From Thermothelomyces thermophilus ATCC 42464 (taxonomy: Eukaryota; Ascomycota; Sordariomycetes; Sordariales; Chaetomiaceae): a stretch of 64,000 bases of DNA. This document shows positions 10,299-20,991 of this stretch, in pieces. A program made the translations under genes and the position numbers. The DNA is taken from positions 744,001 to 808,000 of the forward strand of contig NC_016475.1 of the NCBI RefSeq assembly GCF_000226095.1, in the 5' to 3' direction. The notes under the pieces were generated by a model. The model had not been told where the DNA came from. It worked only from the letters and a program-made list of their open reading frames with translations, and searched no databases. Each line of letters starts with the position of its first letter. Position 1 is the stretch's first letter.

Positions 10299-12346
10299 AT
10301 GCGCTTCTCAACGCTGCTCGTCGCGGCGTCGGCTCCCGTAGGCCTCTTCGCCCGGGAGTCGATCGACCAATTGTCGCCGGGAGAGCTCGTCGCCTTTCTC
10401 GAGAAGCACAACTTGGCCATCGTGCCCAAGTCGGAGCTGACGGACGCCCTGACGGAGCTCAATGCCTTGCTCAAGAGCCAGCAGCTGCAGCAGCGCCACG
10501 TCGTTCCCATCTTCAGGAGAGACAATGGCACGGCGAACAAGTCTGGCCAGGGTCAGGGGGGTGGTGGTGATGGTGGTGCCACAACGTCCGTCACGGACAG
10601 TGACGACGAGGGCAGCACCGTGACCGCGCAACTCCTCGGCCTGGACGACCTGGCAGACCTGATCCGGGGGCTCATCAAGGCCATTGGCGACCTGCCCGAG
10701 ATCCTCAAGGCCGTCGAAGGCCTGCTGACGTCCGAGTTCCTCAACGGCTTCCACGACGCCATGGTCTACCTCGCCCAGACGCTGCAACCGCCCGCGCCCG
10801 AGCTGCTGCAGAAACTCGTCAAGAAGGCCGGCCCGCTCGTCGACCTGCTCGACGGGCTCGATCTCGAGCGCCTGGTCGACCAGCTCAAGGGCGTCGACCT
10901 GGCCGGCCTGATCGGCGGCGTCCTGAAGCTGCTCTCGGACAAGAACCTCGAAAACATCGAGTCCCTCGTCTCCAACGGCGCCGCCCTGCTCACCCCTTCG
11001 TTCGTCAACCAGACCTCCACCCTCATCGGGGGCGCCGCGCCGCTCCTGGCCGAGCTCGGCCCCTTGCTCGAGAAGGTGACGCCGCTGCTCGACAAGCTCG
11101 GGGACGTCGACCTGGAGGGCATCCTGGATGCCGTCTCGCCCCTGCTCACCAAGGAGTCGATCCAGGGCCTGGTCACCCTGCTGCAGAACGCGCAGCAGCT
11201 GCTGACCCAGGAGACGGTCAACAGCCTCAAGTCGCTCCTCAAGACGGCCGGCCCGCTCCTCGACAGCCTCGGCGACCTCGACCTCAAGGGTCTCCTCGAC
11301 CAGGTCGGCCCGCTGCTGGAGGAGCTCGGCAAGGTGGACCTCAAGGGCCTGGTGGAGGCCGTCAGCCCGCTGCTCACGCCCAAGTCGGTCAGGGGCCTGC
11401 TCGGCCTCCTGGGCAACGCCGAGAACCTGCTGACGCCCGAGTTCGTCAAGCAGACCAAGGGGCTCATCGGCGACGCGGGCCCGCTCCTGTCGGCGCTGGG
11501 CGAGATCGACCTCCAGGGCCTGGTCAAGCAGCTGCAGCCGCTGCTCTCGGCCCTCGGCAAGGTTGACCTGGCCGAGCTGCTCGAGCAGGCGTCCCCGCTC
11601 CTCTCGCAGATCTCCCCCTTGCTCGAGGAGCTCGGCAAGATCGACCTGGCCAAGCTCGTCGGCCAGCTGTCCCCGCTGCTCGACACCCTGGGCGAGATCG
11701 ACCTCAGGGGCCTGCTCGACGCCCTCTCCCCGCTGCTCACGCCGCAGAGCGTGAAGGGCGTCCTGGGATTGCTGGACAACGCCGAGGACCTGCTGACGGC
11801 CCGGTTCGTCAACCAGACGCACACGCTCGTCGGCGGCGCCGTCCCGCTCGTCGCCGCCCTCGAGGGTGTCGACATCGAGGGCCTCCTGAAGAAGGTCGCC
11901 CCGCTGCTCGAGGAGCTCGGAGGCGTCGACCTGGCCGGCCTCGTCGGCGCCGCCAAGCCGCTCCTCGACGCCGTGCGGAAGATCGACGTCAAGGGCATCG
12001 TCGAACAGATCATGCCCCTGCTCACGCCGGAGAGCGTCAAGGCCATCGTCGGCCTCGTCCACAACGCCGGCGTGCTCCTGAGCCAGACCTTTGTCTCGCA
12101 GACCTCGGAGCTCATCGACGATGCCACGCCGGTACGTATACGTAACACCTTACCACATGTTCCCTCTTTCCTACCCCTTTCATACGACATGTTCCCTCTT
12201 TCCTACCCCTTGCATCTTGCTTCCCATCCTACGCATCTATCCCCTGGTCTCTCGGCTAACATGATGATCCCCCCATTTTGCAGCTCGTGGCCACGCTCGC
12301 CGACCTCATCCACGCCGTCCTCAAGGAGTTTGTTGGCAAGCAGTAG
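10299..12346 (+). CDS. Secreted protein made of 19-residue Leu-rich helical repeats
   Basis: Two exons (10299-12131 and 12284-12346) encode 631 residues. The N-terminus looks like a signal peptide (MRFSTLLVAASAPVGLF), followed by a Gly/Asp-rich linker (about residues 75-105). From about residue 179 to the end the protein is a 19-residue repeat, for example PLLEELGKVDLKGLVEAVS, with about 21 units. Some units are a PLLT-type variant that occurs in pairs (PLLTPKSVRGLLGLLGNAE then NLLTPEFVKQTKGLIGDAG). Single 7-residue half units (PLLAELG, PLLEKVT, PLLSQIS) show that the repeat is 7+12. The protein has no Cys or Trp. The last exon encodes a final partial repeat, LVATLADLIHAVLKEFVGKQ. I do not recognise a named family. 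Amphipathic helices suggest a lipid- or surface-binding solenoid, which is an inference. Confidence 0.85.
12155..12211 (+). repeat. 25-bp direct repeat inside an intron
   Basis: ACATGTTCCCTCTTTCCTAC plus CCCTT occurs twice with a period of 32 bases inside the intron of the 19-mer repeat gene, between donor 12132 and the branch-like CTAAC near 12256. Confidence 0.9.
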
Positions 12347-13472
12347 GCTGGGGCGTCATGAGCCATGGAATGATGAATGGACGCGTTATAAGATCTTTAT
12401 GAGTAATACTTAGCAATTAACGATGGGGATTCGAATGACCGAGGTAAACATGTCGATTTTTTTCTTAGCTTCGAGAGCATGCAGCTCCTAGGGTTAGTAA
12501 TTAGCGATGATGATATGGACCATCTGTTGGAAGCAACGATTAATAATATCATACTTGTTTCAGTTGCTAACCAACTCTTCGGAGACGTTGTTCTTTTTCT
12601 TCGTTATTTTTTCATTTTTCCCCCCTCCTTTCCCCTTTCTCTATCGCAGTCGATTCACTCCTTCGGAACGCCCACTCCACGAGGAGCCCGTTGAACAACG
12701 TTGGAAGCCACCCCACGCAGCGGAACCTCTCGGGTGGCTTGGCTTTCACAAGCTTTTTGCCGAGTACCGGCTTTTCCACACACACAGTGCCCTAGTTCCA
12801 CTCGTGCCCACTGACCCCTGTCGACTAGAATGTATGGACAAGGGAACCTGCCCAAAAGATCACCGCCCGTCTGCCCAACATGTCGAACAAGCCGCTTGTT
12901 GGCGAATGAGATGCTTGCCCACATTTTGCTCAACTTTTCTCTCAACCTCGGCTGGCCAAGAATGCGGGGGAAATGCGGGGGAAGATCGACAGTCAGACGG
13001 CCGATAGGCGGGAGGGGCCTCCGTCCCTGGGCTCAAAGAGGGACAAGCAGGGATATTCGCCATCGCGAGCTATTCCCCGTTTAGGCGAAGGATGGACGAT
13101 GCTCTCCACCTCCCCCGTTACATCGTCACTGCCCTTTGCCTTGATATGTGCCCAACATTTTGATAAGCATATCACATGGATTTTTCTCGACAACTCGGAA
13201 AGATGGCCGGCCTGCTTTGCTCCCCGCACTTTTCGGCCAGCTTCTTGTGCGCGAAGCCGCTCAAGTGTCGTCGGCGTTGTTGACGGGTTAAGGCCGAGTC
13301 CCTTCGTCGGGCGGACCATGCGTCTCGACTGTCTCGACTGATCGTGACCGTGTGCCTCCCTCCGTGTCCACCCCCTCAGCCGCCCGCGATCTCGTGTGGT
13401 TCTGCATTGCGGATTGCAAAAAAGATCGTTCAAGAGACTTTTTTGTCGCCGCCGCATCGCGTATCCCGAGCC
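12347..13472. other. Intergenic, repeat-protein gene to DUF3712 gene
   Basis: No coding signal beyond chance frames. It contains a pyrimidine-rich run (about 12590-12650) and a TAGGGTTAG word (12489-12497) that resembles telomere repeat sequence. Confidence 0.55.
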
Positions 13473-14965
13473 ATGGCCACGCAACCAACAACAACGACGA
13501 CGACGACGACGACGCCGCCGACGACAACAGGACCACAGGGCCCTGTCGCCAACGCGGCAGGCACTCGCCCCGAGAACGTCCTCGACGACGCCTCTTCGCT
13601 CAATGATGGCGTCCACGAGAAGGGAGCACCCGTCGGCCTCTCCAAGCGGGAAAAGGCGAAGCAGCATTTCCGCCGCTTCTGGTGGGCCTATGTCCTCGCA
13701 CTGGTCATCTTCCTGGCGATATTCCTCCCCATCTTGTAAGTGCATCATCAGTTTTCTCCCTTTTTTTTTTTTTTGTTGTTGTGAAAGGCTCCCTCTCTTC
13801 TAACAGCCGGAATAGGTTCAAGGTGATCATTCCAGCAATCATCAGGAATGTGGTCAAGGACCAGGAGCTGCCCGTGAGGGGAGGCGCCCTCAACTTCACG
13901 GCGCCGACGCACCTGAACATGAGCATGGACACCATGCTCGACACGCCGCTGGGGGTCAAGATCGATTCCGTGCCGCTCAACCTCTACCAGCCGCCGGCGG
14001 ACCCCGAGCACGACGACACGGACGTCAAGGGGCCGTTCCTGAGGCTGCAGATGCCGGACCAGCACGTCAACGGCGAGACCAAGATCCACGCCCCGGAGCA
14101 GGTCGTCCAGGTGCTCAACCAGACGCAGATCACCGCCTGGTTCAACGAGTTCTTCGACAAGGAGCTCGTCGACCTCCACATCAAGGCTAACGACATGAGC
14201 GTCCACCTCGGCGCCCTCGACTACAAGGTCGACATGGACAAGACGGTCAAGGTGCCGGGGCTCAACTACCTCAAGGGCTTCGGCGTGATCGACATGAAGT
14301 TCTCCATCCCGGCCGAGCCGTCCGGCCGCAACCTGCGCGGCCACCTGCTCATCCCCAACGCCGGCGTCATCGCGCTCGGCATGGGCAACGTCTCGTTCAA
14401 CATCATGGCCGGCGACGTCAACCTCGGCCTCGTGCGCCTGTACGACTTCGACCTGCGCCCGGGCAACAACACGCCCGCCTTCGACGGCGAGTTCTACTTC
14501 GACCAGCTGATCCCCAACCTGCCCGCCATCCTCGACTCCCAGCGGTCCGCCCTCGCCGAGGGCGTCGTCGAGCTGCACGCCAAAGGCAACAGCACCATCA
14601 ACTACGGCCGCCACATCCCCTACATCGAGGGCGTCCTCAACATCAAGCGCGTCCCCATGCGCATCCCCGTCACCACCCTGCTCGTCGACCTCATGGAGGC
14701 CCTCGTCTCCCACGGCGACGGCAACGGCAACGGCACCTCCTCCCAGGGCGTGCCCCTGCTCGACCACCTCGGTGACGTCCTGGGCAACAGGACCCTGTTT
14801 GAGCAGATGCTGAGCCACTGGGATAGCACTGGTGGTGGTGGTGATGATGCAAAGGGAAGCGCCAGCGGCGGCAAGAAGAGCAGCTCGCTGACCAGGTCCG
14901 TCAGGAGGTCGATGCATACCAACATCTTGAAGCTGGGCCTCAGGAGGTTGCGGTCCAAGTTTTGA
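13473..14965 (+). CDS. DUF3712 family single-pass membrane protein
   Basis: Two exons (13473-13735 and 13816-14965) give 470 residues. A Thr-rich N-terminal tail (nine consecutive Thr) and a basic stretch precede one membrane span at about residues 70-90 (FWWAYVLALVIFLAIFLPIL). The rest is a long beta-rich region typical of fungal DUF3712 proteins, related in fold to LEA/tubular lipid-binding-like domains. Five NxT/S sites and no catalytic motif are visible. The C-terminus is basic. The donor is GTAAGT. The acceptor is ambiguous: AG at 13806 and AG at 13815 are both in frame, and 13815 is preferred because CTAAC at 13800-13804 then serves as the branch site. Function is not known; a role at the vacuole or cell envelope is a guess. 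Confidence 0.82.
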
Positions 14966-15969
14966 TCTGACCGGGACGGGGAATGGGTATTAATTATTTC
15001 TTGAGAGTATTAATTGGGTATTAATGTCGTTTATGACGCCAGAAGAGGCAGTGACGTGACTGTGGAGAAGACCGTGATCAGTCCACGACTAACTAGGTAT
15101 GGCATGGATGGGTAATAATTATATACCTTAGGTAACGACGAGCATAATGATACAACGTATAATGTTCATGACTTTGTCTGTCTCCCGGTAGATCGGCTCG
15201 CTTCGACGGCCGGCTCCAGGCTCGAACTGACGCCTTCCATCTCGAAGCTCTGCTTGTCGGACCAGGAGCGGCACCTCCCTGTCGCCTCCAGGTTTACCAC
15301 TTTCTGTTATAATCGAGACGAAAGGCGAGACATTATTAATACTATTGAGCCACGAGATCACCAGCATCATGTCGAAGTAGAGAGAGGAACCGGGTAGAGA
15401 GGGGGATTGTAGAAGGGGATAGAAAAACCAACAGCTCTTCGCTTTAAAGTCTTGGATAAGTGATTACGAATCGGTCTTCTTCTTGGCTTGGAAAGGGCCG
15501 GGAGAACAAAGAGACGGCTCGAACGAGAGGGATGCAAGGATGCAAAGATTCCATCAATGAATTAACTAATTATATGATCCACTCAACCTCATGTATAGCA
15601 CTGTATGGACTTACTTATACGCCCAAGAACCCAAGAATCTGGGACGACTCACAAATACGGAGATGCTCATTCCTCCCATGTGCTAACCGATCCAGTCGGC
15701 TCGTGTCGTACTAGAGCCTTGGACAAGGGACCTGGGTCACGACTTCATACCAGAGCATAGAACAGGCTTGGGTTTCAATCTCTTCGTTCCTGTGTTTCGA
15801 GTCTGCGCGCCAACTGCAGCTGTTCATGTACTATACTTGAAAACTTAGTTTCCTAGCTCTATGATCTCCTGTTACACTGAAAATTGAACCTGCAGAAGGG
15901 AAATGAGGTGTAAAAAAAAAAACACTGTGAAAACAAATACAGCACAAGAAAGAAAGGCCACCGCCATCC
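14966..15969. other. Intergenic between convergent DUF3712 and TRK genes
   Basis: The two genes converge here, so this is 3' flank on both sides. I see no gene, RNA or repeat of note. TAATTA-rich patches occur near 14988-15120 and 15555-15575. Confidence 0.55.
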
Positions 15970-18744
15970 TTATACCGGCGCAAAGGGTCTGATGACACTG
16001 CGGCCGGGCGAGCGGGCCTGCGGACTGCTCTGCTCGCCGCCGGCCATGTAGGGGGTGGCGGCGGTGCGGCTGATGAAGCGGCGGATCTCGGCGTCGTCCT
16101 CCTCCTTGTCGTCGAGGTCCATGCTGGGCAGCTTGACGGCGCGGTCGAGGGCGACGGGCAGGTCGCGGTGGCGGCCGCGGAGCATGACGAGGATCAGGAC
16201 CAGCTTGCTGCCGGCGTGCCAGCCGCCGCTGAAGGAGTACGACGCGGCCGGCAGGCCCGTGCTGATGCCGTTGTTGGCGTACGCCGACACCACCTCGAAC
16301 AGGATGTTGAACAGGCTGAACGCCGCCGGGTCCGCCAGCGTGTGCGACGTCTCCATCACCGTCACCAGGAAGAACGCCAGCGCCACCCACCACACGTCGT
16401 GCGACAGCTGGCTGCGCACGTGGTGCGCCATCAAGTCCGGCCCCCGCCCCGCCGCATCCTCTTCCTCCTCTTCTTCCTCCTCTTCTTCCTCCCGGCCGTC
16501 ATCGTTGTTATAGTAGTTACCGTACCGCGTGTTGATGCTGACCGTGCTGCTACTAGTGCTGCCGCCGCCGCCGCCGCTGGTTTGGATGTAGGGGGTCGGT
16601 TGCGCGCTGGCCAGGGCGCCGGTTTTGGGTCTCTTGTTCGGCCGCCGTGGCAGTGGCCCGGGGGGGACCCCGACGCCTTGGAACCCCGTCATGCGCCGCT
16701 GCAGCTGCCGGCTGATGAACTGACCGCCTTCGCGGCCGATATCGACGATCTTGTCGATTCCCCCCCGCGAGGCGACCGACAACCGCGAGAGCCGGGACGC
16801 CTGGGAGCTGACGGAGGTGGGGGATAGGGGTTGTTGCTGCGCTCTGGAATTGACTGGTCCAGAGGTGAGGAATAAGCCGCCACCAGCAGATGTCTTGCTC
16901 TCCTTCTCCTTCTCCTTGTCCTCGTCCTTCTTCTTCTTCTTCTTCTGCTTCTTCTTCTCCACCACCCCTTCCTTCTCCTTCATGCCCTTGTCGTCGTGTG
17001 GCATTTCGGGCTCGTCTCCGGCATAGATTCCCAGCGACCGCTCCTCGTAGACGTTGGAGCCGCGCACGGTGATCGAGGTCGGATAGGCCGATGCATACAT
17101 CTTGATCAGCCACAGAACCTGTAGGCCGAAGTAGACGGCGGACACAGAGACGATAGAGAAGCCGGTGGACAAGATGGCTGGGTAAAGGTCAGCACAGGAC
17201 TGCTCATTTTCTTTCTTGGAAGGGGGAGTGGAGGGGAAAGGGGGCTGGAGACGTGTCGTTCTGCTGTGCTTCTCTTCTGATTGGGTTCTGATTAATTAGT
17301 GCTAAGTATACTTACACACCGACTGGAAGAGGCCGTCCACGACCCGCGGCCCCGGCGGGATCTTGTCGAGCGCCTTGTTTCCAATGTTGAGCAGGAAGAA
17401 CATGATCCAATCGACGATCAGGAACGCGCCCAGCCACAGGCCCAGCATCCAAGTCGGGCGCGCGGGGAACATGTTGATGTAGACGCGCCGGGGGTAGTGC
17501 AGGATGAATTCGAACGTCTCCTTCCACACCTCGTAGTTGGGGCTGTCGGTCGCGAGCCTGAGCAGGCGCGAGCACACCCAGATGATGAAGCGCAGGAAGA
17601 TGGGCGAGGCCTGGCTGCCGACGAGCATGAGCACGGCGCCGACGAGCACGACAAAGTAGTAGCCCGACTGGAAGGCCGTCATGCCCGCGTCCAGCAGCGA
17701 CAGGCCCGTGTTGCTGAAGGCCGACACGGCCAGGAAGATGCCCGTCCACCAGGCGTTCTGCCCGTTCGCGGTCGGGATCTCGGGCGCGTTGGCCGCAATC
17801 CACGCCCCGAGAGCCAACGCGCCGAGCACCTGCCAGAGCACGTAGTACAGCGCGACCGTGACGACCAGCACCTCGATCGCGCGGTACTCGACGCCGCCCA
17901 GATACTCGCGTTCCTTGAGCGTCAGGTTGAAGAACTCTCCGTTCCTGCCCACGTTTTTCCTCTTCTCCTGAAGGAAGTTGCGCACCTCCGCGGTCCGGTC
18001 CCTGTTGATCTCCTGCGCTGCCGCCTTCCCCGGCGGCGGGCGAGGCGGCTCGACGAAGACGACACTCCTCGCCCCGGGGCTCCTTGACAGACGGTTCTCC
18101 GGTATTGGTGCGAGGCCCTCCTCCACGTCTCGTTCCCTCGGGCGGCCGCTCTCGGACCCGGGCACTTCCGACGTCGAGGACTGACCGGCCCGGATCCGGC
18201 TCCCTAGGCCCGGAAGTTGCTGTTGTCCCTCGTCGCACTTGGACTTGCTCTTGCTCAGCGACTTCAGCCGAGCCAGCGCGAGGAGGTCCGAGAAGCCCGA
18301 GTACAGCCAGATGGACGAGCCGGCCCTCAGCTTCCTCTCCCTCTCCCTCTTGACAATGGCACGGAACCGCTTCTCAAACACGTGTCTCCGGAACAGGACA
18401 GTCCACAGCGAGACGAGGATGGGGTGCCCGAGCAGCATGGCGAGGAAGAGCACAATCTGCTGCCCGAGCGACATCTGGCTGAGGTTTTGCGTGTTGAGCC
18501 CGGTCGACGTAAGGGCGGACATGATCAGGAAGAGGCTGTCGAGGAAGCCGATCTTGACCGAGGATGATGACCCGCTCCCCCAAAAGACGAGGGCGAAGAA
18601 GAGGCAGGACAAGATGAAGTAGGCATAGTGAAGTGTGATAAAGTTGATGGGAGGGAGGTATGGCCGAACTCTCGCGAACCGCTCGGCCCAGCGGCCCTCC
18701 CACTGCCGCTCGTAAAAGTCGCCAAGCCATTTCATGGCAAGCAT
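15970..18744 (-). CDS. trk1: TRK-type high-affinity potassium transporter
   Basis: Two exons on the minus strand (18744-17316 and 17177-15970) encode 878 residues. This is a plasma-membrane K+ transporter of the Trk/Ktr/HKT superfamily with four M1-P-M2 units. The pore-loop glycines are visible in SALTSTGLN, SAFSNTGLS, STGFSIV and SAYANNGISTG. The fungal hallmark SNVYEERSLGIYA follows the third unit. A long hydrophilic loop separates units 1 and 2 (Ser/Lys/Arg-rich, about residues 155-290) and a second lies between units 3 and 4, with Lys-rich and Glu-rich runs. The intron (GTAAGT, CAG) splits the codon between LFQSV and SILSTGF. Two in-frame ATGs (18744 and 18735) could start it. Yeast Trk1 is longer, mainly in its loops. 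Confidence 0.92.
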
Positions 18745-20309
18745 CTAATTAGTAGGCTCGACGACAGCAAGAAGTAGGATGAAAAGAGGGAAGGGAATCG
18801 TGAGCAAAAAAAAAAAAATCGGGAAAAAGACAGAAACAAGAGATAAGAAAGGGAAAACAAATCTTCTTTTCCTTCGGCCGCGGGTATCGTCTTGCGAGAC
18901 ACGGGCAGAGTGATCACTCACCGAACGGAATCATGAATGACTAAGGGCTTCAAGATTTCTTAAATATCACCATGCTGGCGCCGGATCCAAGAGGAGCAAC
19001 TTTTTAGGTAGCGGCCAGGGGAGTGATCCTGCAGTTTGGATCCGAAGTCATGAATTGCGTGCAAAATAATGATTAACCTCAGGGAGCTGGTGGAACACAC
19101 CCTCCCCCGAGTTTTAGTTTCAAGGGACCAACCGCGCGGCATGGCGCTGAGCCGCATAGTTGCCTGTTTTGGGTGGAATCCTGTTCCTTCAAAAGCTTAG
19201 CATTCAGCGTGTGGTAGGTACTAAGGTTACTGATTTGCTGTGTCTAGAATTGCGGCACGGAGAGGGTGAAACGAATGTGCCTCAGGGGCGTAAAGCCTCG
19301 AAAGCCCAGGAACAAACAAGAAGGACCCAGAGCGACGAAATTCCGTCTGGAACTTGAAGAGAAAGCCAAGTCACGTTTGAAGATGTGTGCAGTTTTGCGA
19401 AAGCGTAAAAGAATCTCTGTCAGGTCCCAAGACAGCCTTCGCTTAATTAATTAAGCTTAATTAGTGAGCCGTGCATCAGCGCCAAAGCGCCAGCCCTTTG
19501 CTTGCATCTTACCAAGGTTCCTTCAGCCACCGGTTTAAGCTATTATCCTTCATGATTACTACTGATGATGACAGACGCCGCAGCAGGATTAGCTGAGCCC
19601 GTCGCATCAACCCCAAACCTCCAGATTTGCCAAACCCCGGTCCCAACGAGCCCGGGAGAAGGCCACTGAAGTACGTACATCTCTCTCTCTCTCTTCTTTT
19701 CTCGAAAGGTATCATAGAGATTTGTTTGAGCTGACACACAGGACAGCTCTCCTAGTTCCGCCTTATGGCTTCGACCTCGGGACCAGCCGGTGATTATAAC
19801 TGAAACCTAAATACATATTTAACTATACCAATTAAAATATATAATACATAAGTTGTCACATGACTTGTACTTAAAGATGAACATTGGACAGTGAGAAGAC
19901 TTTGAGCACGCCTCGCCTCTGCTCTTTCACACCCTTTTAACAAAAAACAATAACAAAAAAAAACGGACAGGAGATCATTCAACTCTCAGAAATTCCTTGC
20001 TGTACTTGAAATCACTAGCTTCTAATAAAGCTCTCTGGAATGGGATGGTAACAACTTAGACTGCGGGAGCCTGTAATGCATTCCTCTCCAAAAAGAATAA
20101 CGACCAATTTTTAAGCAAAATATGAGTGACCCGATCGTTCAGAATCGAAGTTTGGTAGTTACAGTATGATTTGTTTCCGTTTGAAAGAAGAACATAAACT
20201 CGGGATGACCAGAAAATGGCTTGGTACTTCCATTCCAGCACGCTACATATGTCCCAGATTCCACCTCCATCCGCAGCACTCGACTACGGCTGGTGACCAC
20301 ACCAGCAAA
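18745..20309. other. Intergenic upstream of TRK, up to the first tRNA-Asp
   Basis: The left part is the TRK promoter and leader on the minus strand, with T/A-rich tracts near 18805-18840. The remainder has no coding signal. A short CT repeat lies at about 19679-19693. Confidence 0.55.
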
Positions 20310-20389
20310 TCTTCCGTAGTATAGTGGTCAGTATGTGAGCTTGTCATTGAACAACGCTCGAGACCCGGGTTCAATTCCCGGCGGGAGAG
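20310..20389 (+). tRNA. tRNA-Asp (GTC) with an 8-nt intron
   Basis: The 80-base gene folds as a cloverleaf. The acceptor TCTTCCG pairs with CGGGAGA (20382-20388), followed by discriminator G. The D arm is GTAT/GTAT, the anticodon stem TGAGC/GCTCG, and the T arm CCGGG-TTCAATT-CCCGG. The anticodon GTC is at 20343-20345. After A37 the bases TTGAACAA (20347-20354) form a canonical-position intron that must be removed to give a 7-base anticodon loop. A T6 run at 20399-20404 is the Pol III terminator. A second, nearly identical copy lies at 22885. Confidence 0.95.
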
Positions 20390-20398
20390 ACTGCAGAC

Positions 20399-20404
20399 TT
20401 TTTT
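20399..20404 (+). terminator. Pol III terminator of the first tRNA-Asp
   Basis: A run of six T starts ten bases after the tRNA discriminator base. Confidence 0.8.
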
Positions 20405-20466
20405 AGCCCCAAAACAGAGTGCTTGTGTACCAGTGGGTTGCTTCCCTTTTTGGGATCTTGCGTGCA

Positions 20467-20500
20467 ACTAATAGTTGGGAGGTGACAACCAGCGTTCCCC
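20467..20500 (+). rRNA. Possible 5S rRNA fragment (relic)
   Basis: The segment AATAGTTGGGAGGTGACAAC followed by CAGCGTTCCCC resembles the 3' half of fungal 5S rRNA, where the remembered Neurospora-type sequence reads AGTAGTTGGGTGGGTGACCA then CCAGCGAATCCC. I do not see the 5' half intact, so it is at most a degenerate fragment. Scattered 5S genes and pseudogenes are typical of filamentous ascomycetes. The match was made from memory without an alignment. Confidence 0.3.
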
Positions 20501-20991
20501 CGCTTGCAGTTTGGGTCTTTGTCAAATTTTCTCCGCATCACAGACTGGAGCGTTCCGGTCCACGACTAGTCTTACCGTACGAGAATCATTCGTTGGTGAA
20601 GTGTGGGGCCGGTGTCCGTTTCTCGGGCCAGGCTGCCAAGGCAGATAACGGCTCCCATCGGCCGTCGGCGACGAGCGGGTGCCAGTGGCGGGGTAGTTGA
20701 TTCCGCCCATGTGAACGGTTGCGAACGAGCCCTTGGACCTGCTTCAAAAGTGCTCGCGGCGGCTCGGCGTCGCCTCACCCCAATGGGGAGACCTTCCTCT
20801 TCGGGGCTCTAAAACGGCGAAGTCTGATCGCCAAGGCTAAAGTTTAAGTGGGAACCACTTCCAAGGTTGCAACCAACGCCGAATTAAATTCAAAAAACAT
20901 CGATATTATCGTCGTTTTCTTTTTCCAACACGCACTCTACGCACGTCTACCAAAGATCAATTTGCAGCCGTTTTCACCGTTTCCTAACAAG
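20501..20991. other. Leader region of the 2-oxoglutarate oxygenase gene
   Basis: No separate gene is seen. The last 100 bases are pyrimidine-rich and probably form the 5' leader of the following oxygenase. Confidence 0.5.

Noticed and set aside
10308-12062. Long minus-strand frames (584 and 474 residues) opposite the 19-mer repeat gene
   Set aside because: They are shadows of a GC-rich repetitive coding strand; the plus-strand frame has the signal peptide, intron and repeat logic.
20243-20467. Minus-strand frame over the first tRNA-Asp, repeated at 22764-22991
   Set aside because: It is the antisense of the tRNA genes; the protein similarity between the two comes only from the tRNA duplication.
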